From assembly GCA_964569055.1 (NCBI GenBank), contig CAZMSZ010000023.1, forward strand, positions 1 through 37,607: a stretch of DNA of 37,607 bases. Reading direction: 5' to 3'. This DNA is from JAWLGW01 sp964569055. Lineage in GTDB: Bacteria > Planctomycetota > J058. Made by a program: the position numbers and the translations under genes. The notes below the pieces were generated by a model, which worked only from the letters and a program-made list of their open reading frames with translations, was not told where the DNA came from and made no database searches. Positions 7,439 to 14,019 of this stretch are shown here, piece by piece. Every line of letters begins with the position of its first letter. Within the stretch, counting starts at the first letter, position 1.

Positions 7439-9334
7439 CTACGCCCGCGGCGGGTCCATCTCCACGACGAACAGGTCCTGCACCTTGTCGCTCACCCGGA
7501 TCGTCAGGCGCGGCTCGGTCTGCCGCAGCACGTCCCACACGAACAGCTTGTAGCCGCTGCGCGACACGCCGAACACGAAGTCGCCCGAGGCGTCGACCCA
7601 GCGCACCTCCTCGCGCGCCTGATACTCGCGGAACAGGTCCTTGCGCGGCTCGGCCGCGGTGACCGTGAAGTCCTTGCTCCCGATCACGAAGAACCGCTGC
7701 CCCGCGATCCGCGCCGGGCGCAGCATGTAGATCGGGTTCTGCTTCAGCACGCCCATCGCCTCGGGCGAGCCCGGGTCGTCCAGCCGCCAGCGGTAGGTCT
7801 TGCCGGCGCGGCTGCCCGCCACGACCTCGTCGTCGACCACCGCGAACGAGGTGATCGAGTCGTCGCTGCCGCGGTAGCGCATCGGCCGCTCGTTCCCGGT
7901 GGCGAGGTCGATCGCGAGCACCTCGGCGCCCGCCGAGAAGTAGAGCCGCCCGCCCACGACCAGCGCCCCGCGCACCGAGCCCGCGCCGCGCAGCTCGTCC
8001 GCGCACAGCTGCCGCGCGCCGCCCCCGTCGAGCTGCCACTCCACCAGGCCGACCTCGCTGTGCGTGGCGTAGACCCGCCCGTCGAAGTAGGCGACCGCGT
8101 TCACGCCCCCCTTCCCCTGCGGGTCGCCGGGGAAGCGGTAGTCGTGGCGGATCCGCCCGTTGATCCGGTACGCCCCGCGCTGCGCCCCGACCAGCAGCCA
8201 GTCCTCGGCGTCGATCCGCTCGCTGCGGACCGAGCGCAGGTAGCCGAGCCCGCCCTCCTCGGTGTCGTAGACCTCCTTGGGGACCTCGGGGTGCAGGTTC
8301 GTCTTGGGGTCGAACGCCAGCACCCGCTTGCCGACCACCGCCAGCACCCGGCGCGTGATGGGGTCGCCCGCGCCGGGGCGGAGCTCGCCGCCCGTGAGCT
8401 GCGCCAGCTTGGTCTGGAGCTCGGCCAGGCGCTGCTCGACCCGCGCCTCCATCTCGCCCAGCTCCAGCTTCGCCCGCTGCTCGGGGCTCATCTCCTCGGA
8501 GATCAGCTCGCGGATCAGCGCGGCGCGCTGCTTGTCGTCGTCGAGCATCATGATGAGGGCCTTGCGGTCGTCGTCCCCCATCCGCGCCCGGAGCTCCTCG
8601 AACCGCGCCAGCCGCCGCTCGCGCCGCGCGCGGTCCGCCTCGTCGCGCACCTCGATGTCGGCCAGCAGCGCGTCCATGTCGACCTGCCGCTTGAGCTGCA
8701 CCAGCTCGCGCTCGCGCGCCAGCGCCTCCGCGTGGGCCTGCGCCTCGGCCTGCGCCCGCCGCTGGACGTCGAAGCTCTCGGAGACCAGGCGCGGGTGGAC
8801 CACGTCGACCAGCTCGAGCCCGCTCTCGAACAGCGCCTTCTTCAGCTGCTCGCGCAGGTGCGCGTCGAGCGCGGCGCGCTGGTCGCGCGTGACGAGCGCG
8901 GCCACGTCGCGCTCCGACACGAAGAACCGCACCGCGTCGCGCACGAACGGCTCGAAGTAGGCGACCACCGCCGCCCGGTCGGCCACCCCGTTCGAGAGCA
9001 GCTCCTGCTGGAGCTGGCCGAGGTCGATCAGCGAGCGGCGCGGGCGCAGCTCGAGCCCCAGCGTCACCCGCACCCCGTGGTCGTCCTGGCTGCGCCCGCC
9101 GTCGAGCGTGAGCTCGAACGCGAGCCGCTCGCGCACCAGCAGCCCCGAGGTGACGTCGCCGGTCTCGGCGCCCGCCTCGAGCAGGCGCGGCTCGCCGGCC
9201 GCCCCCTGCACCAGCGCCAGCGCGCCGGCGGGGACGAGGAGCCGCTTGACCAGCAGGCCCGGCAGGTCGTCCCGGCCGAACCTGACGGCGAAGGCGTCGT
9301 CCGACGCCGCGAAGCGCTCGATGTCGACCGTCAT
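7439..9334 (-). CDS. SPFH/Band-7-like domain fused to a beta-propeller
   Basis: 631 aa from the ATG at 9332-9334 (GGAGAAGGACGG upstream). The first ~200 residues look like an SPFH (stomatin/prohibitin/flotillin) domain, followed by an Ala/Glu/Arg-rich coiled coil (RAQAEAQAHAEALARE, then Arg/Glu-rich helices to about 320). From about residue 325 to the end, repeated short beta-rich blades (RVLAVVGKRVLAFDP, NAVAYFDGRVYATHS, ALVVGGRLYFSAGAEVLAID, YKLFVWDV) look like a WD40/PQQ-type propeller. SPFH proteins scaffold membrane microdomains; propellers are protein-binding platforms. It sits between the second ATPase (29 bp) and the membrane protein (28 bp), which suggests it recruits or organises the ESCRT-like machinery. 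The SPFH call is good, the propeller type uncertain. Confidence 0.87.
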   Translation of the reverse strand: MTVDIERFAASDDAFAVRFGRDDLPGLLVKRLLVPAGALALVQGAAGEPRLLEAGAETGDVTSGLLVRERLAFELTLDGGRSQDDHGVRVTLGLELRPRRSLIDLGQLQQELLSNGVADRAAVVAYFEPFVRDAVRFFVSERDVAALVTRDQRAALDAHLREQLKKALFESGLELVDVVHPRLVSESFDVQRRAQAEAQAHAEALARERELVQLKRQVDMDALLADIEVRDEADRARRERRLARFEELRARMGDDDRKALIMMLDDDKQRAALIRELISEEMSPEQRAKLELGEMEARVEQRLAELQTKLAQLTGGELRPGAGDPITRRVLAVVGKRVLAFDPKTNLHPEVPKEVYDTEEGGLGYLRSVRSERIDAEDWLLVGAQRGAYRINGRIRHDYRFPGDPQGKGGVNAVAYFDGRVYATHSEVGLVEWQLDGGGARQLCADELRGAGSVRGALVVGGRLYFSAGAEVLAIDLATGNERPMRYRGSDDSITSFAVVDDEVVAGSRAGKTYRWRLDDPGSPEAMGVLKQNPIYMLRPARIAGQRFFVIGSKDFTVTAAEPRKDLFREYQAREEVRWVDASGDFVFGVSRSGYKLFVWDVLRQTEPRLTIRVSDKVQDLFVVEMDPPRA

Positions 9335-9363
9335 GCCGTCCGTCCTTCTCCCGCGGGCGCCAC

Positions 9364-10593
9364 TCACGAACCCGACGCGCCCCAGGTCGCGTCGCGGTAG
9401 GCCAAGAACCGCTGCTCGTCCGCGGCGGACACCGAGGGCCGCGTCTCGGCGACGACCGCCTCGAGGTCGGTCATGGCGATCGGCGGCGCCTCGGCCTGCC
9501 CGGGGTCGCCGGCGGCCTGCACCGCCTTCAAGAATACGTCCGCCGCCGCCTTCTCGCAGATGTTCTTGACGTCCGCCCCCGAGTAGCCCTGCGTCCGCTC
9601 GGCCAGGCGGTCGAGGTCGACGTCGGGCGCGAGGGGGCGCCCCGCGAGGTTCAGCTCGAGGATCTTGCGCCGGGCGGGGAGGTCGGGGAGCCCCACGTAG
9701 ACCTTCTCGTCGAACCGGCCGGGGCGCAGCACGGCGGGGTCGAGCGACCAGGGCTCGTTGGTGGCCCCGATGAACAGGAGCGGGTTCGCGTCGGACGTGC
9801 CGAACCCCTCCAGCTCGGCCAGGATCTGCGGCACCAGCCGCGACATCACCGGCGACTGCGACTCGCGTCGCGACGGGATCATGGCCTCGATCTCGTCGAT
9901 GAAGATGATCGAGCGCTCGTGCTCGCGGGCCAGCTTGAACAGGCGCTCGATGTTCTGCTCGGAGTCGCCGACCCACTTCGACATGATCTCGGACGGCTTG
10001 ACCGTGAAGAAGGCGGCCTCGATCTCGCCAGCCACCGCGCGAGCCATCATGGTCTTGCCCGTGCCCGGGGGCCCCCACAGGAGCACGCCGCCGCCGCGCC
10101 GGATCCGGTAGCGATCCGCGGCCTCGGGGTGCGTGAAGGGGTAGATCATCTTGAGGCGGATCTCCTCCTTCACGTCCTCGAGCCCGGCGATGTCGGAGAA
10201 GCGCAGCTTGGGCCGCTCGACCGGCATGAACTCGCGCTGGCCGTCCTCGCCCCCCGCCTTGCGCCCGCCGCCCGGGCCCCCGTTGGCGCCGCCGGGCCCC
10301 GGCTTGCGCCGCTTGAGGCCCTCGGCCTCGCTGCGGCTGACGAGCTCGCTCGGGTCGTCGGGGAGCGACTCGAGGAAGTCGAGCAGCTTGGTGAGGTTCT
10401 CCTCGCGGGCCTCACGGATCGTGGGCGACACGGCGGCCTGGGTGTAGCCGATCCAGGCCTCGATCGCGTACTCGAGGTTGCGCCGCATGCGCTCGAGGTC
10501 GCCAGCCTGCTCGGCCTCGTCGACCTGCGCGATGTAGCGGTCGAAGCTCTTCTTGCACTGCTCCGCCCGCGACTGGATCGTCCGCTTGGTCAC
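9364..10593 (-). CDS. Vps4-like AAA ATPase 2 with N-terminal MIT-like helical domain
   Basis: 409 aa from the GTG at 10591-10593 (AAGGG upstream); a GTG at 10611 would add six residues. Residues about 5-75 form a three-helix, MIT-like domain (FDRYIAQVDEAEQAGDLERM, then NLEYAIEAWIGYTQA). A Gly-rich linker of about 40 residues follows. The AAA domain has GPPGTGKT (Lys180), IIFIDEIEA (Asp233-Glu234), sensor 1 GATNEPW and LRPGRFDEKV. The tail RPSVSAADEQRFLAYRD is the C-terminal helix typical of the meiotic clade (Vps4, katanin, spastin). It probably hydrolyses ATP to pull on ESCRT-III-like filaments. It is clearly different from ATPase 1 and may have another partner. Confidence 0.9.
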   Translation of the reverse strand: MTKRTIQSRAEQCKKSFDRYIAQVDEAEQAGDLERMRRNLEYAIEAWIGYTQAAVSPTIREAREENLTKLLDFLESLPDDPSELVSRSEAEGLKRRKPGPGGANGGPGGGRKAGGEDGQREFMPVERPKLRFSDIAGLEDVKEEIRLKMIYPFTHPEAADRYRIRRGGGVLLWGPPGTGKTMMARAVAGEIEAAFFTVKPSEIMSKWVGDSEQNIERLFKLAREHERSIIFIDEIEAMIPSRRESQSPVMSRLVPQILAELEGFGTSDANPLLFIGATNEPWSLDPAVLRPGRFDEKVYVGLPDLPARRKILELNLAGRPLAPDVDLDRLAERTQGYSGADVKNICEKAAADVFLKAVQAAGDPGQAEAPPIAMTDLEAVVAETRPSVSAADEQRFLAYRDATWGASGS

Positions 10594-10659
10594 GCCCTCG
10601 CCGCCCTTCACCTGGCCGGTCGGCCGGCCGCGGAGCAGGGCGCCCCGCGGCGGCCGGGA

Positions 10660-11268
10660 TCAGGCCTTGTCCCGGTTCTTCTCGAACCGCTCGCGCAGCG
10701 CGTCGAGGCGGCTGCCGACCTTGTCGTCCATCTCCTCGGTCTCCTCCGTGACGATCGCCTCGTCGATCATCCGGTCGATCTCCTCGTCCGAGACCAGCTC
10801 GTCCGACTGCGCCCCCTCCATGTGGGCCATGGACTCGTTGGTCTGCTCCATCATGAGCTCCATCATCTGCTGCATGGACTCGCTCTGCGCGATCGCCCGC
10901 TCGCAGTTCTTGTGGACCTCGGCCAGGTTGACGGAGCCGTACGACTCGGCGATCGCCTCGGACACGGTCTCGAGCGCCCGCGCGAAGTCGGTCTGCGCCT
11001 CGGCCTGCCCCTTGAGCTGCTTGAACACCTCGAGGTTCAGGAGCTGCCGCTCCATCATCCGCCGGGTGTAGGCCGTGCGCTTGAGGTTCGCCTTGATCAC
11101 CCGCAGCTGGGTGTTGTCGCCGAGCTGCCGGGCGCGCTTCGCCTTCTTGATGAACTCCTGCTCCTCGCGCTCGAAGGAGCGGATCTGCTTCTTGATGCGG
11201 GAGAGACCCTTGCGGATCTCCATCTCCCGCTCCATCCGCCGCTCCTCGCTGGACTTGAACAGCCCCAT
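10660..11268 (-). CDS. ESCRT-III-like protein A (Vps2/CHMP2-like) with C-terminal MIM1 motif
   Basis: 202 aa, ATG at 11266-11268 with GGAGGAGGG 7 bases upstream, inside the end of the preceding ATPase gene. It shows the ESCRT-III layout: a short MGLFKSSEE head, a basic alpha1/alpha2 hairpin (about 10-95; KKQIRSFEREEQEFIKKAKR), central helices with the CHMP2-like order ALETVSEAIAES, VNLAEVHKNCERAIAQSE, MQQMMELMMEQTNESM, then an acidic stretch (SDEEIDRMIDEAIVTEE). The tail DDKVGSRLDALR (181-192) fits the MIM1 consensus (D/E)xxLxxRLxxL(K/R) with Val for the first Leu. Predicted membrane-bending filament subunit disassembled by the MIT-ATPases encoded on either side. Family call is by eye. Confidence 0.9.
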   Translation of the reverse strand: MGLFKSSEERRMEREMEIRKGLSRIKKQIRSFEREEQEFIKKAKRARQLGDNTQLRVIKANLKRTAYTRRMMERQLLNLEVFKQLKGQAEAQTDFARALETVSEAIAESYGSVNLAEVHKNCERAIAQSESMQQMMELMMEQTNESMAHMEGAQSDELVSDEEIDRMIDEAIVTEETEEMDDKVGSRLDALRERFEKNRDKA

Positions 11269-11271
11269 GGC

Positions 11272-12543
11272 CTAGCCCTCCTCCGCGGCGTCCCGCCAGT
11301 CGTAGTAGCGCTGCATGTCCTCGGGGCTGGTCACCGGCTGCACGTGCCGTCGCGCGCGCTCGAAGTCGTCCCGGGTCAGGGGGCGCACGCGGATCGAGTA
11401 GTCCCGCACCGCGTCCAGCCCCTTGTCCACCAGCTCGGGGATCCGGTCGTTCTCCTGGGCGACCATCCGGTTGGTCACCTCCTTGGCCAGGCTCTCCAGC
11501 TCGCGCCCCGAGAGGCCCTCGGTCAGCCCCAGGAGCTCCTCCATCTCGCAGTCGAGCTGGAACCCCTTCTTCGTCAGGTGGATCTCGAGGATCGCCCGCC
11601 GCGTGTCGCCGTCGGGGAGCGGGATCAGCACCTTCTTGTCGAACCGCGACAGCACCGCCGGGTCGAGGTCCCAGGGGCGGTTGGTCGCCGCGATCGTGAG
11701 CACGTAGATGTCCTCGCGCCCCTTCTCCGAGAGGCCGTCGAGCTCCGAGAGGATCGTGGAGAGGATCCGCCGCTCGGTCCCGGTGTCGCCCTCGTTGCGC
11801 GAGCCGCACAGCGACTCGAACTCGTCGAGGAACACCACGGCCGGGGACATGTCGCGGGCGGTCCCGTACAGCTCGGACACGATCTTGGTCGACTCGCCGA
11901 AGTACTTCGACATGACCGAGCTGACCTTGACGTTGAAGAACACCGCCTGCTCGTGCTCGCCCGTCTTGAGCGCCCGCGAGGTCGCCGCCGCGAGCAGCGT
12001 CTTGCCCGTGCCGGGCGGGCCGTAGAACAGCATGTTGCGCCAGCCGGCGAGCTGGAGCCCCGCGGGCATCTGGGCGAGCGACACGCCGAGCGCGTACTTG
12101 ATCTCGCGCTTGGTCTCTTCGAGCCCGCCGATCTTGTCCCAGGTGATGTTCGAGTGGTGCAGGAGGCCGGTCACCACCCCCTTCACCTCGTCGCCCTTCT
12201 CGGCCGTGGTCGCGGCCCGCCCGCGCCCGCCCTTGCCCGCCTCCTCGCTCGGCGCCGCCCCGCGCGGCGCGGTCACCTCGCCGCTGGCCGTGGCCTCGCC
12301 CTTGGGGATGTCGCCCGAGCGGAGCGCCTTGGCGTACTCGAGGTACTTGAGCGCCTTGCTCTTGCGCGCCTGCTCGATCCGCCGCGAGGGCGCCGCCTCG
12401 GCGTGGCGCTCGAGCAGGCGCGCCGCGCCCTCGTAGGCGTCGGCGGCCTGCTCGTCCAGCCCGGCGTCGTAGTGCTCCTTCGCCTTGCGCTCGAGCCCCT
12501 CGATCGCCTTGGCCCGCTCCCGGTTGAGGTCCGCGCTCGCCAT
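11272..12543 (-). CDS. Vps4-like AAA ATPase 1 with MIT domain
   Basis: 423 aa. Residues about 10-80 read as a canonical MIT domain (RKAKEHYDAGLDEQAADAYE, then RKSKALKYLEYAKALRSG). The AAA module has GPPGTGKT (Lys181), VVFLDEFESLCGSRNEGD (Asp240-Glu241), sensor IAATNRPWDLDPAVLSRFDKK (Arg300) and IPLPDGDTRR. The ESLCGSRNE and IPLPD stretches are very close to eukaryotic Vps4. The C-terminus RRHVQPVTSPEDMQRYYDW is the meiotic-clade helix. No room is seen for the Vps4 beta domain, as in archaeal CdvC. It starts 6 bp after ESCRT-III-like B and ends 3 bp before ESCRT-III-like A. Predicted disassemblase of the ESCRT-III-like filaments. Confidence 0.93.
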   Translation of the reverse strand: MASADLNRERAKAIEGLERKAKEHYDAGLDEQAADAYEGAARLLERHAEAAPSRRIEQARKSKALKYLEYAKALRSGDIPKGEATASGEVTAPRGAAPSEEAGKGGRGRAATTAEKGDEVKGVVTGLLHHSNITWDKIGGLEETKREIKYALGVSLAQMPAGLQLAGWRNMLFYGPPGTGKTLLAAATSRALKTGEHEQAVFFNVKVSSVMSKYFGESTKIVSELYGTARDMSPAVVFLDEFESLCGSRNEGDTGTERRILSTILSELDGLSEKGREDIYVLTIAATNRPWDLDPAVLSRFDKKVLIPLPDGDTRRAILEIHLTKKGFQLDCEMEELLGLTEGLSGRELESLAKEVTNRMVAQENDRIPELVDKGLDAVRDYSIRVRPLTRDDFERARRHVQPVTSPEDMQRYYDWRDAAEEG

Positions 12544-12549
12544 GGGCCG

Positions 12550-13197
12550 CTACATCCCCTCGGCGGCCTCGCCGGTGGTCTCCCGGTCGAGCTTCTCCTG
12601 GAGCTGATGCTCGCGGACCTGCGCCACCTCGACGTCGCCGCCCTCCTCGGCCGCGATGATCTCGTCGAGCTCGGCCAGGAGCGACTCCTTGTCGGGGTCC
12701 TGCTCGTCCGAGAGGATGGAGTCGGTGTCCTCGAGCTCCATGTTGAGGTCCTCGAGCGTCGCGTTGAGCGCGTCGATGTAGGCCTCCTCGTCCACCGCCG
12801 CCGCGCTGAGCTTCTCGTCGAGGCCGCTCAGCTGCACGCGCCGCATCAGCTCGCGGATCCGCCCCTTGTCGCTGGTCTTCTCCAGCCGCTCGAGCCCCCG
12901 CACGTAGCGCTTGAGCCCCACCGCCTCCAGGTTGAGGATCTTGCTCTCGCGCCGCGCGAGCATCTGGTCGAGCTTGAACTGCTGCAGGTCCTCGTAGAGG
13001 AAGTCGACCTCCTCGCGGTTGTTCTCCTTGCGCGCGGCCTTCAGCCGCCCGAGGGTCTCGTTGCGCTTGGCGGCGAGCTTGCGGATCTCCATCTGCTTCT
13101 TCCGCCGCTGCCGCTCCACGCCGCGCAAGGCGATCTTGAGGTCGCGCGAGGTGACCTCCTTCTCCTTGTCGGTGAACAGTCTGTCGAAGATCCCCAC
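12550..13197 (-). CDS. ESCRT-III-like protein B
   Basis: 215 aa from a GTG at 13195-13197 with GGAGGAGGG upstream. Predicted all-helical: a short MGIFDRLFTDKEKE head, a long strongly basic helix (VERQRRKKQMEIRKLAAKR), a second helix (EEVDFLYEDLQQFKLDQMLA), shorter helices, then an acidic region from about 145. Charge pattern and length match the Snf7/CHMP fold. The tail EHQLQEKLDRE (196-206) resembles a weak MIM1 with Lys for Arg and Glu for the last Leu. It is flanked by ESCRT-III-like C (18 bp) and ATPase 1 (6 bp). It diverges from proteins A and C, so it is a separate filament subunit, not a recent duplicate. A PspA-type assignment is the main alternative. Confidence 0.85.
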   Translation of the reverse strand: MGIFDRLFTDKEKEVTSRDLKIALRGVERQRRKKQMEIRKLAAKRNETLGRLKAARKENNREEVDFLYEDLQQFKLDQMLARRESKILNLEAVGLKRYVRGLERLEKTSDKGRIRELMRRVQLSGLDEKLSAAAVDEEAYIDALNATLEDLNMELEDTDSILSDEQDPDKESLLAELDEIIAAEEGGDVEVAQVREHQLQEKLDRETTGEAAEGM

Positions 13198-13215
13198 CAG
13201 CGCCCTCCTCCGGGC

Positions 13216-14019
13216 TTACTCCAGCTCCAGAGCCGACTCGTCCGGCTCCTCGCGCTCGCGCGCCTCCATCTTCGCCAGCTGTTGCTCGAGCGGCGCCCGC
13301 GCCGGGCGCGGAGGCGCCTCCGCCGGCGCCTCTTCCTCGTCGGCCAGCTCCTCTTCGTCCTCGACCTCGTCCTCGAAGTCGACCTCGTCCTCCTCGGCGA
13401 CCTCGTCCTCCCGGGCGGACACCGCCTCGCGCTCGGGCTTCTTCTTGGTCGTCTCGACCTCGATCCCGGCCTCCTTGAGGATCTCGCGCTCGAGCGCGGC
13501 CAGCTCGGCGCGCTCCGCCGAGTCCTCGTAGATCGACTCCAGCCCGGTCGCCGCGCGCGCCGCCGCCATGATGTCGCGGTGCTGGTCGAGCTTCTCCTCG
13601 TAGTCGACCGCGATCTCCTCGATCTGCGACTGGGTGACCTTCTTCATCTCCATCGCTTCCATCTCGGTGATCCGGTCGAACAGGCCGAGGTGGAGGTCGA
13701 TGTTGTCCTGGTGGATCCGGTGCCGCTTCTCGAGCGAGTTCATCCGGCGCTGCAGCCGCTTGATCTCGCGCAGGACGTTGATCTTCTCGCGCTGGGTGAT
13801 CGAGCCCTCGGCGACGCGCGCCTTCTGGGCGACCTCCATCTTGGCGAGCTTCTCGATCTCGCGCTCGATGTCCCGCGCCTCGACCTCGTTGCGGGTCACG
13901 ATCTCGTCGAGGCCGCGGCGCAGCTCGGCGACGTCGGCCACGCCGGAGAGGAGGAGCTGCGTCTCCTCCGGCAGCGCCGTCCGCGCGAACAGGCCCTTGA
14001 TCTTGTCGAGAAGGCTCAC
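13216..14019 (-). CDS. ESCRT-III-like protein C with long acidic tail
   Basis: 267 aa from a GTG at 14017-14019 that overlaps the regulator stop as GTGA. An amphipathic-looking N-terminus (VSLLDKIKGLFAR) precedes long helices: EARDIEREIEKLAKMEVAQK, then INVLREIKRLQRRMNSLEKR and HQDNIDLHLGLFDRITEMEA, a Snf7/CHMP4-like hairpin. Helices continue to about 190. Residues about 200-240 are almost entirely Glu/Asp, followed by a Pro-rich linker and a final helix PLEQQLAKMEARERE (Leu244, Leu248, Met251) that resembles a degenerate MIM1. Being first of the structural genes and Snf7-like, it may be the main polymer-former; this is inference. Confidence 0.85.
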   Translation of the reverse strand: MSLLDKIKGLFARTALPEETQLLLSGVADVAELRRGLDEIVTRNEVEARDIEREIEKLAKMEVAQKARVAEGSITQREKINVLREIKRLQRRMNSLEKRHRIHQDNIDLHLGLFDRITEMEAMEMKKVTQSQIEEIAVDYEEKLDQHRDIMAAARAATGLESIYEDSAERAELAALEREILKEAGIEVETTKKKPEREAVSAREDEVAEEDEVDFEDEVEDEEELADEEEAPAEAPPRPARAPLEQQLAKMEAREREEPDESALELE

